Positions 1 to 9,444 are shown, counted from the stretch's first letter. The stretch: 64,000 nucleotides of DNA from Oscillatoria sp. FACHB-1407 (GCF_014697545.1 NZ_JACJSA010000010.1:1-64000); one strand, 5' to 3'. Numbers and translations are program-made. The notes: generated by a model not told the origin, from the letters alone.

Positions 1-38
1 CTAGTGTTGCGAACACAAAGTTCTGCAATGTAGGGGGT

Positions 39-76
39 TTGGGGGCTTCGCCCCCAAGAAGGGGTTTCACCCCTTC
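39..76. repeat. Two adjacent perfect hairpins (intergenic repeat)
   Basis: TTGGGGG-CTTCG-CCCCCAA (39-57) is followed at once by GAAGGGG-TTTCA-CCCCTTC (58-76). Each has a 7-bp perfect stem and 5-nt loop. It looks like a palindromic repeat of the type scattered in cyanobacterial intergenic DNA; a terminator role for the minus-strand gene ending at 156 is possible but there is no clear T-run. The rest of 1-155 shows no gene. Confidence 0.6.
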
Positions 77-155
77 ACCCCTTTCAAAACTTATTTTTTG
101 CTGTACTAGAATAGGCGATCGCCAACCTCAGCACTTCACCTGATTGGATCAGGGT

Positions 156-590
156 TTAGGGCAGTTTGTAGCTCGCTACTCGCAGGGTCAGTTCTCCCTG
201 TTGCGGATCTTCGCTAAAGACAAAGGCTCCCTCTTCAGTTTCACCGCCTGAGAGAAAGTCGATTTGCTGCTCTGCTGATTCGGTTACTTCACCGTTGACT
301 TCTAACTCAGCCATGATTTGCACCGACTCCGCCGTACTACCTCCCGTGTTGCTCACCTCAAAGGGGAGATAATAATTTCCCTCTGCTTCTCGAACCTCTC
401 CAGACTCGCGAATGCTGATTTGGGGGTCGTCCTGATAGTTTGTACCAAACCAAACATAGAGCACTAATCCGACAATCCCAGCGAGAATACAGGAAGCAAT
501 ACCAAAGGTGACCCACTCCGCTGGGGTGCGGGATGGTTGCTCCTGCTCTGTTGCTTGAGAGGATGTTTTAGGGGATTGAGTTTGACTCAT
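156..590 (-). CDS. TIGR02588 family protein (single-pass membrane, unknown function)
   Basis: A 144-residue protein if started at MSQTQSP. It has a polar Ser/Gln-rich N-terminus (about 1-25), one hydrophobic membrane segment (about 26-48, containing GIASCILAGIVGLVLYVW) and an outside domain with a beta-rich pattern (SNTGGSTAESVQIMAELEV) resembling small Ig-like or CARDB-like folds. I recognise it as the TIGR02588 conserved family, which typically sits next to TIGR02587; exactly that neighbour lies upstream, with an ATGA overlap (587-590) implying translational coupling. That overlap decides the start; a longer frame reaching 668 would lie inside the neighbour. The function is not known. Confidence 0.75.
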   Translation of the reverse strand: MSQTQSPKTSSQATEQEQPSRTPAEWVTFGIASCILAGIVGLVLYVWFGTNYQDDPQISIRESGEVREAEGNYYLPFEVSNTGGSTAESVQIMAELEVNGEVTESAEQQIDFLSGGETEEGAFVFSEDPQQGELTLRVASYKLP

Positions 591-1477
591 ACAGCTAACC
601 TCCCAGCCGCACCACCAATCGTGGCAGGCAATCCTAAAATCAACGTGTAACTCAGCCACATACTCCACGGGTCATCAAAACTGAGCTGATCAAAAAACCA
701 CAACATCACCGCTGCGGCTGCCAGTGACACTAGATACGACATCACCGTTTCACTCAACGGACGCTGAAAAATTCCCCGTTGCTGTTTGCGTTTTTTTTGG
801 TCTGAAAAGTTTGCCTCAAACACAATGCCATAGGATATCAGCAAGGATGTCACGATGATGGCAATCAGCCAGGGTGGAGACACTGCCGAAGAGAGCATGG
901 CAACCTCATCGGTGGGGGCGATGTTAAACGCAATAAATAAAGAGCCAATCAAGGTACCGCCAATATCAGACAAGGTGTCATTGATGGCAGGAGAAGAGGT
1001 TTGAGATGAGCCAGACTGCCTGCCTCTAGACTCGGTTGTCTCCTGACCGTTGCCATTGTCATCGGCTCTTAGAAGTTGTCGGGCAAGAGCAACTCCCAGC
1101 GTGAAGGGCACACCTTCATAGATGATCTTGCCTAACGCCTCATCCAGAGGAGTACTGGGGGCAATTTCGCGAAGTAAGGTCAAAATCAAAGCGGCGCAGG
1201 CTAATCCCAACGCGATCGCCTCCACACTATCCATAGCGGCATCCTGGAGGTTTGTGTCTCTGGTATTACGGAACCCAGAAGTGCGATTCAGCATAAAGAC
1301 AACAACAAACGTAGCGGCGATCGCGATTAGCATTCGGGGCGGTTCGATAAATGAGCCAATCCACCACACTTCCATGGTGTAAAGCAGAGGAATGCCAAAT
1401 AGAAACCCGCCACAGGCACCCCGAACAATATCTCGAATCTCAGTTCTCCAGATTTGCTGTCGTTTGGCTGACCTCAT
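587..1477 (-). CDS. TIGR02587 family putative integral membrane protein
   Basis: A 296-residue polytopic membrane protein. Hydrophobic helices occur near residues 18-35, 45-60, 90-105, 170-190, 200-220, 240-262 and 270-290, with a polar loop (about 140-165, rich in Gly/Asn/Gln/Ser) splitting two membrane halves. It matches the general character of the TIGR02587 family, whose function is unknown. It is first gene of a two-gene unit with the TIGR02588 protein (stop and start overlap by 4 nt). A G-rich octamer array and heptamer array lie upstream. The conserved pairing suggests a two-subunit membrane complex; this is inference. Confidence 0.75.
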   Translation of the reverse strand: MRSAKRQQIWRTEIRDIVRGACGGFLFGIPLLYTMEVWWIGSFIEPPRMLIAIAATFVVVFMLNRTSGFRNTRDTNLQDAAMDSVEAIALGLACAALILTLLREIAPSTPLDEALGKIIYEGVPFTLGVALARQLLRADDNGNGQETTESRGRQSGSSQTSSPAINDTLSDIGGTLIGSLFIAFNIAPTDEVAMLSSAVSPPWLIAIIVTSLLISYGIVFEANFSDQKKRKQQRGIFQRPLSETVMSYLVSLAAAAVMLWFFDQLSFDDPWSMWLSYTLILGLPATIGGAAGRLAV

Positions 1478-1555
1478 ACATCCTCAAACAAACCTCATCT
1501 CTTAATTTTTCCTCAGAGGTATTCCAGGAGACATCATCACTAAGAGGGAGCTAAG

Positions 1556-1645
1556 GAGGGGAGGGTGTGGGGGTGTGAGGGAGGAAGGGTGTGAGGGTGG
1601 GAGGGTGTGAGGGTGTGAGGGTGTGAGGGTGTGAGGGTGTGGGGT
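1556..1645. repeat. G-rich octamer array (GTGTGAGG)n
   Basis: Degenerate then near-perfect tandem copies of GTGTGAGG/GGGTGTGA run between the TIGR02587 gene and thrB. The purest run is about 1605-1643. One strand is strongly G/T, the other C/A. It is a simple-sequence (STRR-like) repeat typical of cyanobacterial intergenic regions and has no coding potential. Confidence 0.8.
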
Positions 1646-1673
1646 GAGAAATCTTTTTTGAATGACTCATCGC

Positions 1674-1769
1674 AATTGACCATTGACCATTAACCATTGA
1701 CCATTAACCATTGACCATTAACCATTGACCACTAACCATTGACCGTTGACCATTAACCATTAACCATTG
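1674..1769. repeat. Heptamer array (ACCATTA / ACCATTG)
   Basis: About 13 tandem heptamers alternating ACCATTG and ACCATTA, effectively a 14-bp period, directly upstream of thrB. The same unit forms a longer array at 6787-7021. This is the class called short tandemly repeated repetitive sequences (STRR) in cyanobacteria. There are no spacers, so it is not a CRISPR array. Confidence 0.9.
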
Positions 1770-1871
1770 CCCCTTAACAAATGACCCATACCCCTCAGGA
1801 ATCTATGTTGTGAGGTAACGATACCTGCTAAAGTGTTTTACTCGTTATCCCTCAGCACTCCACACTGCTTT

Positions 1872-2810
1872 ATGGTCAACACGGTCACAATTACAGTTCC
1901 AGGTACAACCTCAAACGTCGGTCCAGGTTTTGACTGTCTTGGAGCCGCTTTGACCCTCCGCAATGACTTCAAATTCACTCCGTTACAAGGTGAACCAGAG
2001 TGCCAAATTGCGGTTTTAGGCATGGAGCCAGGGGTAATTCCAGGTGGGCGATCGCAGTCGATCAAGCTGGATTCAAGTAACCTGGTCTATCAGTCGTTTT
2101 TGAAGTGTTATGAGTACCTGGAGCAGTCGCCCCCCGGAGTGCAGATCGATATGCAGGTGCGGGTGCCGTTTTCACGGGGGTTGGGTAGCTCGGCAACCGC
2201 AATTGTCGGGGGATTAGTGGGAGCGAATGCGCTGGCAGGTTCACCTCTAACGCAGGATGAGCTAGTGAAGTTGGCGATCGCCATTGAGGGACATCCCGAC
2301 AACGTGGTGCCTGCATTGCAGGGGGGATGTCGTCTGGCAGCAACTGATGCAGCAGGGGATTGGACGATCTGTGATGTTAACTGGCATCCTGATGTCGTAC
2401 CTGTGGTTGCCATTCCCGATTTTGAAGTCTCCACTGAAGAAGCTCGTCGCATTTTGCCCAAGGAATACAGCCGCGCCGATGCCATCTTTAATATGGCGCA
2501 CCTGGGTTTATTGCTGCGGGGACTCGAAACTGGACGAGAAGATTGGATTCGATCAGCCCTGCAAGACCGGATTCATCAACCCTATCGCCAGTCGTTGATC
2601 ACAGGTTTTGAGGCTGTGCAGTCTGCGGCGATCGCTGCTGGAGCCTATGGCTTGGTCATCAGTGGAGCCGGGCCTACCCTGCTCGCTCTGACCAATCCTG
2701 CAAATGCATCAACCGTGGCGATCGCTCTGTCCACCGCCTGGAATCAACAGGGCATCTCAGTGCAAACCAAAATTCTACAAGTCGATCCGCAAGGGGCAGT
2801 TGTGGTGTAG
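1872..2810 (+). CDS. thrB: Homoserine kinase
   Basis: Phosphorylates L-homoserine with ATP to O-phosphohomoserine, the committed step to threonine. It is a 312-residue GHMP kinase: N-terminal VPGTTSNVGPGFDCLG (about 9-24), the ATP-binding loop PFSRGLGSSAT (99-109) and a C-terminal GHMP motif ISGAGPTLLAL. The ATG at 1872 is chosen because homologues begin close to the first beta strand; an upstream in-frame GTG at 1833 would add 13 residues not expected in the family. It is convergent with the dehydrogenase gene at 2844; the stop codon lies within a perfect palindrome. It appears monocistronic. Confidence 0.96.
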   Translation: MVNTVTITVPGTTSNVGPGFDCLGAALTLRNDFKFTPLQGEPECQIAVLGMEPGVIPGGRSQSIKLDSSNLVYQSFLKCYEYLEQSPPGVQIDMQVRVPFSRGLGSSATAIVGGLVGANALAGSPLTQDELVKLAIAIEGHPDNVVPALQGGCRLAATDAAGDWTICDVNWHPDVVPVVAIPDFEVSTEEARRILPKEYSRADAIFNMAHLGLLLRGLETGREDWIRSALQDRIHQPYRQSLITGFEAVQSAAIAAGAYGLVISGAGPTLLALTNPANASTVAIALSTAWNQQGISVQTKILQVDPQGAVVV

Positions 2811-2842
2811 GCACGCGATTAATCGCGTGCCTACACCACAAC
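2799..2842. terminator. Perfect 44-nt palindrome between convergent genes
   Basis: Two 22-nt halves, 2799-2820 and 2821-2842, are exact reverse complements, centred on GCGATTAATCGC. The palindrome includes the thrB stop codon and ends 1 nt before the last codon of the opposing dehydrogenase gene. It could act as a bidirectional terminator, although no long T-run follows. The core recurs at 26180-26317 and 56341-56360, so it belongs to a repeat family. Confidence 0.7.
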
Positions 2843-2843
2843 C

Positions 2844-4328
2844 TTAAAACTGTCTTGTCCAATCGCTAAACCAGCGTTCGACGACAACCTTCGTTTGAGT
2901 GAAGAACTCCACCGCGTGTGCGCCTTGTCCGTGGAGATCGCCAAAGAAGCTGTCTTTCCAACCACTAAAGGGAAAGAATGCCATCGGAGCGGCAACGCCA
3001 ATATTGATGCCAATGTTGCCTGCCTCTGCTTCATAGCGAAACTTGCGGGCTGCCGCCCCACTGCTGGTAAACAGGCATGCCATGTTGCCCCACACCCCTC
3101 GATTCACCAGGGCGATCGCCTCATCAATCGTGTTGACATGCATCAACCCCAACACAGGACCAAAGACCTCAGTACGGGCAATCTCACTGTCAGGGGCAAC
3201 ATCTTGTAGTAGCGTCGGCCGGACAAAACTACCCTGCTCATAGCCAGAAATCTTCGGTTGACGACCATCCACAATGGGTTTCGCTCCTTGGTCAATGCCT
3301 CGTTGAATTAAACCCTCAATGCGATCGCGACTGGGGTGGTTAATCACTGGACCCATCTGCACGCCAGACTCTAGCCCAAACCCGACGACTCGCGCTTTTG
3401 TTGCCTCTACAATTGCCTCTGTAAAGGGTTCCTTGGCTTTTCCCACGGTCACCATTAACGATGCGGCTAAACATCGCTGTCCGGCACAGCCAAAGGCACT
3501 ATCCATGGTGATCCGAGTCGTCGTCTCTAAGTCAGCATCGGGCAGGACGATAATTGGATTTTTCGCACCGCCCTGACATTGCACCCGTTTGCCATTGGCA
3601 GCGGCACGACTATAAACGTATCGAGCCACTGGGCTAGAGCCAACAAAACTAACCGCTCGAATCACAGGATGATCCAGAATCGCGTCTACCGCTTCTTTAG
3701 CCCCGTTGACCAGATTCACGACTCCGGCAGGTAATCCCGTTTTCTCCAGAAGTTGAAACACCTTATACATGGTTAGAGGTACCTTTTCAGAGGGCTTCAC
3801 AATGTAGGTGTTGCCACAGGCGATCGCGTAGGGCAAAAACCAGAAGGGAATCATGCCCGGAAAGTTGAAGGGGGCGATCGCTGCCGCGACTCCTAATGGT
3901 TGCCGGATCATCATTTCGTCGATACCTCTGGCGATGTCCTCTAGATTGGTTCCCTGCATCATCATGGGAATGCCACACGCCACCTCGACGTTTTCGATCG
4001 CCCGTTGCATCTCAGCTTTCGCTTCGGCAAAGGTTTTGCCACATTCCAGCGTGATCGTCCGCGCCAGATCATCCAGGTTGGCTTCGAGCAAGCCCTTCAG
4101 CTTAAACAGATATTGCACCCGATCTGTCGGGGGAACTCGTCGCCATGACTGAAAAGCGATCGCCGCTGCTTGGGCGGTCTGGTCGATCTCACTCGCTGGT
4201 GAGAGAGGGACTTGCGCCAACACCTCGTTGTTTGCTGGATTCACCACATCCAGATACTCTGTGGCGATCGAAGTCTGCCACTGCCCGTTGATGTAATTCT
4301 GTAGCCGTTCTGTTTGTACGCCGCCCAT
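2844..4328 (-). CDS. mmsA: CoA-acylating methylmalonate-semialdehyde dehydrogenase
   Basis: Oxidises (methyl)malonate semialdehyde with NAD+ and CoA to propionyl- or acetyl-CoA, in valine, beta-alanine or inositol breakdown. It is about 494 residues, a full aldehyde dehydrogenase fold: [11 protein letters not shown] and IVKPSEK in the NAD domain, GSSPVARY, then FGCAGQRC with the catalytic Cys (about residue 286). The region with the base Glu of hydrolytic ALDHs reads CQGGAKNP, as in MmsA/IolA enzymes. An ATG at 4328 is preferred over GTG at 4334; both are possible. No other valine or inositol catabolic gene is nearby, so the physiological substrate is uncertain. Confidence 0.9.
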   Translation of the reverse strand: MGGVQTERLQNYINGQWQTSIATEYLDVVNPANNEVLAQVPLSPASEIDQTAQAAAIAFQSWRRVPPTDRVQYLFKLKGLLEANLDDLARTITLECGKTFAEAKAEMQRAIENVEVACGIPMMMQGTNLEDIARGIDEMMIRQPLGVAAAIAPFNFPGMIPFWFLPYAIACGNTYIVKPSEKVPLTMYKVFQLLEKTGLPAGVVNLVNGAKEAVDAILDHPVIRAVSFVGSSPVARYVYSRAAANGKRVQCQGGAKNPIIVLPDADLETTTRITMDSAFGCAGQRCLAASLMVTVGKAKEPFTEAIVEATKARVVGFGLESGVQMGPVINHPSRDRIEGLIQRGIDQGAKPIVDGRQPKISGYEQGSFVRPTLLQDVAPDSEIARTEVFGPVLGLMHVNTIDEAIALVNRGVWGNMACLFTSSGAAARKFRYEAEAGNIGINIGVAAPMAFFPFSGWKDSFFGDLHGQGAHAVEFFTQTKVVVERWFSDWTRQF

Positions 4329-4334
4329 GATCAC

Positions 4335-5099
4335 CCGTTGAAATCAACCCATCCGTTTATTGTGAGGCAGTTGGGGGCGATCGTCATACGGCAATCATCA
4401 ATGGTCACCCTTTACTCCCTCCTGCCCTATCCCGACACTCTCACAATTGTTAAGGAGTGTATAGGGATTGAATCACACCTTCTTGCAACTTGCCTTACCA
4501 AATCTGCTTTGCCCCCTTCTCCTTCCTGTTAATGTCATGAAATCTTCAAAAAGTAGGCAATCTATTTTTCGTTACACAGCTTTACAAAAGGTATTTTCCA
4601 GAATTTATTTCCTAGATTTCGCCAAAATCCTTACCCGACAGATGTTTTAACTCTATTTCAATTTTATTTTTTAGCTGAATCATAATTAAAAATCGATAGA
4701 AACAATAAGCATAAATGCTCATATACAGATTCCTCCAGGGTGGATAATTGAACATTTTCATTAAAACTTCGTCATATTGGGGGGGTTGAAGTTAAATAAA
4801 CTTAACAAATTGGGGTATCTTGGTTATTAGGTAAATGTTCTTACCAAAAACTCCTTTTCTTGGCTTAGTCTGTCAAGAACTTTTAGGGGAGCGAAGGTCG
4901 AAGACTTCTGGTTATTGGACTTCTCATTTCATCTGTATTCCCTGTACTGTGTGTCGCCCATTTCACTAGTGCCTCTTACCTTCTAGCCTCCCAACCTCGA
5001 TGCGGTGCGCTTCTTAACAGACTGAGCGTCGGTTGTTTCTCAACAGTTTATTTCGCAACCGAAACCCTTCATCCACACACTCTTGGGTAGGCTCTCATC
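4335..5099. other. Long gene-free region upstream of ndhD
   Basis: 765 nt without a convincing gene. Short open frames here (4314-4532, 4468-4650, 5033-5230) have no recognisable protein features. The middle (about 4530-4860) is AT-rich and probably holds the ndhD promoter and a long 5' leader; I could not fix a promoter with confidence. No tRNA or hairpin terminator is evident. Confidence 0.5.
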
Positions 5100-6707
5100 A
5101 TGAGTACTCAATTTCCGTGGCTATCAGCCCTGATTCTGTTTCCGCTAGTGGCAGCTTTGCCCATCCCTCTATTACCCGACAAAGAAGGCAAAACCGTTCG
5201 CTGGTATGCCCTGGGTGCTGCGATCGCTGAGTTTGCTTTCATCCTCTACACCTTCTGGAAGCACTACGATCTGCAAAACCCTAACTACCAGTTAGTCGAA
5301 TCCTACACCTGGGTTCCCCAGATTGGTTTGCACTGGTCGTTGGCAGTGGATGGCTTATCGATGCCTCTGGTGCTTCTGACAGGGTTGATTACAACTCTGG
5401 CTATCTTTGCCGCATGGCGAGTAACAGATAAGCCTCGCCTTTTTTACGTCCTGATGCTGGTCATGTACAGTGCTCAGATTGGGGTCTTCCTGGCTCAAGA
5501 TCTGCTTCTCTTCTTCCTCATGTGGGAATTGGAGTTGGTTCCTGTTTATCTGCTGATCGCTAATTGGGGCGGACAGAAACGTCTCTACGCTGCCACCAAA
5601 TTTATCCTTTACACGGCGGCGGCATCTATTTTTATTCTGATTGCAGCGTTAGCAATGGCGTTCTATGGCGATAACGTTACCTTCGATATCGCAGAGCTAG
5701 GGTTAAAGAATTACTCCCTGGGCTTTGAACTGCTCATGTACTCCGCGTTTCTGATTGCATTTGGCGTGAAGCTACCCATCTTCCCGCTTCACACTTGGTT
5801 GCCCGATGCGCACAGCGAAGCTCCTGCACCTGTATCGATGATTTTGGCAGGGGTGCTGTTAAAAATGGCAGGTTATGCGTTAATTCGCTTCAACATTGAG
5901 ATGCTGCCCGATGCTCACGTTTACTTTGCGCCTGTACTGGCAGTGCTGGGTGTGGTCAACATTATCTACGCCTCTTTGACTGCCTTTGCTCAAGACAATT
6001 TGAAACGACGCCTGGCTTACTCCTCGATCGCCCATATGGGATTCGTCCTGCTCGGCATTGCCTCTTACACTACTCTAGGGATGAGCGGTGCGGTGTTGCA
6101 GATGGTGTCTCACGGCATGATCGCAGCGGCATTATTCTTCCTGACTGGTGTGGCATATGATCGCACTCACACCCTCTCAATGGATAAGTTGGGTGGCATG
6201 GCAAAACAAATGCCGACGGTGTTTGCCCTCTTTACCGCAGGTGCGATGGCATCGCTGGCATTACCTGGCATGAGTGGCTTTGTCAGCGAATTGACGGTAT
6301 TCCTGGGCTTCAGCACTAGCGACGCCTATAATGACACCTTCAAAACCGTCATTGTCATACTCGCAGCCGTAGGAGTTCTACTGTCTCCTATTTACCTGCT
6401 GTCGATGCTACGTCGCGTCTTCTACGGTGCAGCCAATAGCGAATTGCTGAGCGAGTTCAAGATCACCGATGCAAAACCGCGTGAAGCATTCATTGCGATG
6501 TGCTTGCTGGTTCCCATCATCGGTATTGGCGTCTATCCCAAGCTGGCAACCCAAACCTATGATGTGAAAACGGTTGAAGTCGCGTCGCAGTTGCAGACCG
6601 TGCTACCAGCGATCGCCCAACAACCCTTACACATCAATACCCCCATCTTTACGGCTCCCTCCGTTTTGGGAACCGAAGCAAAAGAATTAGTCAGCCTGAC
6701 AGAATAG
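5100..6707 (+). CDS. ndhD: NAD(P)H-quinone oxidoreductase subunit 4 (NdhD/NuoM)
   Basis: A proton-pumping membrane subunit of the cyanobacterial NDH-1 complex, which moves electrons from ferredoxin to plastoquinone in respiration and cyclic flow. It is 535 residues with about 14 membrane helices. Family signatures visible include [18 protein letters not shown] (the conserved helix-5 Glu), [23 protein letters not shown] and AYSSIAHMG. The paralogue class (D1/D2 of NDH-1L versus D3/D4 of the CO2-uptake complexes) cannot be fixed by eye, though the sequence looks like the D1/D2 type. ndhF, often adjacent, is not present upstream here. Confidence 0.93.
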   Translation: MSTQFPWLSALILFPLVAALPIPLLPDKEGKTVRWYALGAAIAEFAFILYTFWKHYDLQNPNYQLVESYTWVPQIGLHWSLAVDGLSMPLVLLTGLITTLAIFAAWRVTDKPRLFYVLMLVMYSAQIGVFLAQDLLLFFLMWELELVPVYLLIANWGGQKRLYAATKFILYTAAASIFILIAALAMAFYGDNVTFDIAELGLKNYSLGFELLMYSAFLIAFGVKLPIFPLHTWLPDAHSEAPAPVSMILAGVLLKMAGYALIRFNIEMLPDAHVYFAPVLAVLGVVNIIYASLTAFAQDNLKRRLAYSSIAHMGFVLLGIASYTTLGMSGAVLQMVSHGMIAAALFFLTGVAYDRTHTLSMDKLGGMAKQMPTVFALFTAGAMASLALPGMSGFVSELTVFLGFSTSDAYNDTFKTVIVILAAVGVLLSPIYLLSMLRRVFYGAANSELLSEFKITDAKPREAFIAMCLLVPIIGIGVYPKLATQTYDVKTVEVASQLQTVLPAIAQQPLHINTPIFTAPSVLGTEAKELVSLTE

Positions 6708-6738
6708 AAGGCTGTACTGACAATTGTGGTTGATTATG

Positions 6739-6773
6739 CCGGGGATGCAGAGATGTGTCCCTGGTTTTCTTTT
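6739..6773 (+). terminator. Rho-independent terminator after ndhD
   Basis: CCGGGGA (6739-6745), a 13-nt loop, then TCCCTGG (one G-U pair) followed by TTTTCTTTT. The hairpin plus T-run lies 31 nt past the ndhD stop. Confidence 0.7.
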
Positions 6774-6786
6774 AGAATGAGTCGGC

Positions 6787-7021
6787 TATTGACCATTAAC
6801 CATCAACTATTGACCATTAACCATCAACCATTGACCATTAACCATCAACCATTGACCATTGACCATTAACCATCAACCATTAACCATCAACTATTGACCA
6901 TCAACCATCAACCATTGACCATTAACCATCAACCATTGACCATTAACCATCAACCATTGACCATTAACCATTAACCATTGACCATTAACTATTGACCATT
7001 GACCATCGACCATTAACCATA
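6787..7021. repeat. Long heptamer array (ACCATTA/ACCATCA/ACCATTG)
   Basis: About 33 tandem 7-bp units with slight variation, filling nearly all the space between the ndhD terminator and the alcohol dehydrogenase gene. It is the same family as 1674-1769. The end lies only about 30 nt before the next start codon, so the next gene's promoter must lie within, across or before the array. Confidence 0.92.
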
Positions 7022-7051
7022 GCTTGTATGTCTTAACGAAAGAGGTATCTC

Positions 7052-8110
7052 ATGAAAGCGCAGGTGTTTCGAGGAGTTAATCAACTTAGCTATGAAGAGG
7101 TGCCGATGCCAGATCTCGCCTCAGATGAGGTTTTGGTACAGGTGCGGGTGGTGGGATTGTGTCAGTCAGATATCAAGAAAATTCGCTATCCCCTCTATGA
7201 ACCGCCTCGCATTTTTGGACACGAGACAGCAGGTGTGATTGCAGCAGTTGGAAGTCAAGTACAGAACTGGCAAGTGGGTCAACGAGTCGTCGTGATGCAC
7301 CACATTCCCTGTATGCGCTGCGCTTACTGCCTCAACGAAAACTTTTCGATGTGTGATGTGTATAAGAATGTCACCACAACCGCAGGTTTTGCGCCCAGTG
7401 GAGGTGGTTTTGCGGAGTATGTCAAAGTGCCGGGGCATATTGTCCAAAATGGCGGACTAATCCCCATTCCCGACGATGTGACATTTGAGCAAGCCAGCTT
7501 TGTGGAGCCAACCAACTGCTGTCTGAAAGCCGTTCGTAAGGCTCAGGTTGCTCCGGGACAAACGGTACTAGTTACGGGTGCAGGGCCGATTGGGCTGATG
7601 TTTATCATGTTGGTGAAGTATTTTGGGGCGAAGGCGATCGCCACTGACCTGCTTCCCTCTCGCCTTGAAAAAGCCAAAAGTGTCGGTGCTGAAGCTGCCT
7701 TTGATGCCCGTGACCCCGATCTAGCTGCCAAGATCCATGCCATGACTGGAGGAGTAGGGGTAGACACCACCTTGCTGGCAGTGCCCAGTGACAAAGCCTT
7801 CTTTCAAGCTCTAGACTGCACCCGCAAAGGGGGCAAAATCCTCTTCTTTGCCGAGTTTCCCGATGAGGTAGAGATCCCCATCAATCCCAATATTCTCTAT
7901 AGAAGAGAAATTGATTTGATGGGGAGTTACAGTTCCTCCTATCGGGTACAGGCTTTAGCCGCTGATATTGTGTTCAACAAGCGGATCGATGTCGATGCCC
8001 TGGTGAGCGATCGCTACCTCCTGAAAGATCTGGCAGCCGCAGTCGATCGGGCAACTTCCCCAACACCAGAGACATTGAAGATTCTGATTTATCCAGAAGG
8101 AGAAGGGTAA
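7052..8110 (+). CDS. Zinc-dependent medium-chain alcohol dehydrogenase
   Basis: A 352-residue MDR-family oxidoreductase. Catalytic zinc ligands are C37 (GLCQSD) and H57-E58 (GHETAGVIAAVG); structural zinc cysteines are C87, C90, C93 and C101. The Rossmann motif VTGAGPIGL follows at about 173, and the acidic residue after the second strand (ATDLLPSRL) favours NAD(H). It resembles sorbitol/threonine dehydrogenase-type enzymes, but the substrate cannot be told. A GAGGT Shine-Dalgarno sits before the ATG. It stands alone, with a heptamer array upstream and a convergent gene downstream. Confidence 0.88.
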   Translation: MKAQVFRGVNQLSYEEVPMPDLASDEVLVQVRVVGLCQSDIKKIRYPLYEPPRIFGHETAGVIAAVGSQVQNWQVGQRVVVMHHIPCMRCAYCLNENFSMCDVYKNVTTTAGFAPSGGGFAEYVKVPGHIVQNGGLIPIPDDVTFEQASFVEPTNCCLKAVRKAQVAPGQTVLVTGAGPIGLMFIMLVKYFGAKAIATDLLPSRLEKAKSVGAEAAFDARDPDLAAKIHAMTGGVGVDTTLLAVPSDKAFFQALDCTRKGGKILFFAEFPDEVEIPINPNILYRREIDLMGSYSSSYRVQALAADIVFNKRIDVDALVSDRYLLKDLAAAVDRATSPTPETLKILIYPEGEG

Positions 8111-8115
8111 GGAAA

Positions 8116-8263
8116 TGAAGGATAAAGGATGAAGAATAAAAAAGAAGAGAAAAGAGGGGTGAAGGGGTGAAGAAACACTCTAATTCCTTACAAAACTCCG
8201 AGCACACAGCCAGAACCTACAAGGCTACGTTTCATCCTTTATCCTTTATCGCTTATCCTTTCT
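8116..8263. repeat. Inverted pair of GGATAAAGGATGA repeats between convergent genes
   Basis: GGATAAAGGATGAA at 8120-8133 is the exact reverse complement of TTCATCCTTTATCC at 8231-8244, each extended by degenerate copies (GGATAAG-like, CTTATCCTTTC). The pair sits between the convergent dehydrogenase and TerB-like genes. The same motif recurs in the same kind of place at 29662-29882 and 44740-44866. It may fold in RNA and act as a bidirectional terminator; there is no classical T-run. Confidence 0.6.
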
Positions 8264-8956
8264 TCAACAGTATGGCGTTACATCTTCCCCACAGTCATCT
8301 GCTAGATAGGACAATGCCCGGAAGCGTAACCCGACGAGCTGGTCATAAAGCGGGTTGAGCTTACACATCGCAGGAATATGCATGAGTTTGCGACCGAATA
8401 GATTCACGTCCCGCTCAAACGGACATTGAGGCGGAATCATTTTGCAGAGAAACCGTGCCACTTGGGGGTCGTGTATCTCTAGATGGTCCAGCCATTCTTT
8501 AATTGGGTGGAGCAACTCTCGATGTTCCTGGGGACTAACGGCAGGTGTTGTAGCGGATACCATGTCACCGGATTCTAAAACCTCAGGAGCAGGGCATAGA
8601 ACCAGGCGTAGCGACTCCAGCACTTTGGGTTGTTGCTCCAGTGCGACACAAAACTGTTGGAGGATCTCGTCTTCTGATTGAGAGAAGACTCCATCGGCGA
8701 TCGCCACCATGACTGCCGTTCTCAGGAAATTTTCAGCGGTCTTAGGGTCGTGGCTAAAGGTTGCTCCCAATTCCGCTGGAGTGATGGGTTCTAAGACTTC
8801 TATATCAGATTGGGTCGTTAATTCACTGGTCAAATTTGCGATCAGCTCTTTCTCTTCTTCATCGAAATGACCATCTGCCCAGGCAATGGTCAACAGCCCT
8901 CGCAACCAGACCGAAATCTCTTCAGACGTGTATCGAGATTGGACTGTGCTCGTCAT
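8264..8956 (-). CDS. TerB-like protein with Mo-dependent nitrogenase C-terminal domain
   Basis: A 230-residue protein with two parts. Residues 1-125 are helical with two TerB-like motifs (TIAWADGHFDEEEKELI and VAIADGVFSQSEDEIL), each a helix pair with acidic residues. Residues about 146-230 match the domain named 'Mo-dependent nitrogenase C-terminus' (LHPIKEWLDHLEIHDP, QCPFERDVNLFGRK, LCKLNPLYDQL-like, ending GEDVTPYC) with several cysteines. Despite the name, this domain is widespread in cyanobacteria without nitrogenase and no nif gene is here. ATG at 8956 is preferred to a TTG at 9019. Function unknown; possibly metal or stress related. Confidence 0.75.
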   Translation of the reverse strand: MTSTVQSRYTSEEISVWLRGLLTIAWADGHFDEEEKELIANLTSELTTQSDIEVLEPITPAELGATFSHDPKTAENFLRTAVMVAIADGVFSQSEDEILQQFCVALEQQPKVLESLRLVLCPAPEVLESGDMVSATTPAVSPQEHRELLHPIKEWLDHLEIHDPQVARFLCKMIPPQCPFERDVNLFGRKLMHIPAMCKLNPLYDQLVGLRFRALSYLADDCGEDVTPYC

Positions 8957-9075
8957 AAAACTTTCATTTGAGAAGTTGGGATATAATTCCGTGTCGATTG
9001 TAGCTCTGGTAATAGCCAAACTGGCTGTAAACTAAAAGACTGAATCCTAAGGATCGCAATGTGTGAGGGTTTTTT

Positions 9076-9444
9076 GTGACACCGCAAGAATTTTTCTTAT
9101 TCTTAATGTCTATCCTGTCGAGTGTTGCCGGACAGTTTTTCTTAAAGGCAGGTGCTCTCAGGTTAGGTAAGGCAACACCCACGAATGCACTGAGTCATAT
9201 TTTCAACATTGCGACAACTCCTGAACTGATTGCAGGGCTGATGTGCTACGGCTTGGGAGCGATCGCGTATATCCTGCTGCTGACGCGAGTTAAGCTAAGC
9301 ATTGCAGGACCCTCGATCGCCCTGGTCTACATTTTTACAGTGTTGATGGGTTATTTCTTCTTTAAAGAGGCGATTCCCCCGACTCGTGTTGTCGGATTAG
9401 GATTTATTATCGGTGGCGTGTTACTGGTGATGTGGCAACGATAA
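9076..9444 (+). CDS. Small DMT-superfamily (EamA/SMR-like) transporter
   Basis: A 122-residue protein with four hydrophobic helices (about 5-22, 45-65, 72-92, 98-120), the size of a single DMT half-unit. The C-terminal half has the usual DMT pattern (GPSIALVYIFTVLMGYFFFKEAIPP...GLGFIIGGVLL). It may work as a dimer, like SMR pumps or the ArnE/ArnF lipid-sugar flippases. The start is a GTG at 9076, supported by a GAGG Shine-Dalgarno 8 nt upstream. It is divergent from the TerB-like gene and just precedes the polysaccharide locus, so a role in lipid-linked sugar movement is conceivable but unproven. Confidence 0.75.
   Translation: MTPQEFFLFLMSILSSVAGQFFLKAGALRLGKATPTNALSHIFNIATTPELIAGLMCYGLGAIAYILLLTRVKLSIAGPSIALVYIFTVLMGYFFFKEAIPPTRVVGLGFIIGGVLLVMWQR

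Noticed and set aside
1674-7021. Heptamer arrays as CRISPR
   Set aside because: Units are 7 bp and contiguous with no unique spacers; no cas genes are present.
8264-8956. Nitrogen fixation
   Set aside because: Only a domain with 'nitrogenase' in its name; no nif gene is in the window.
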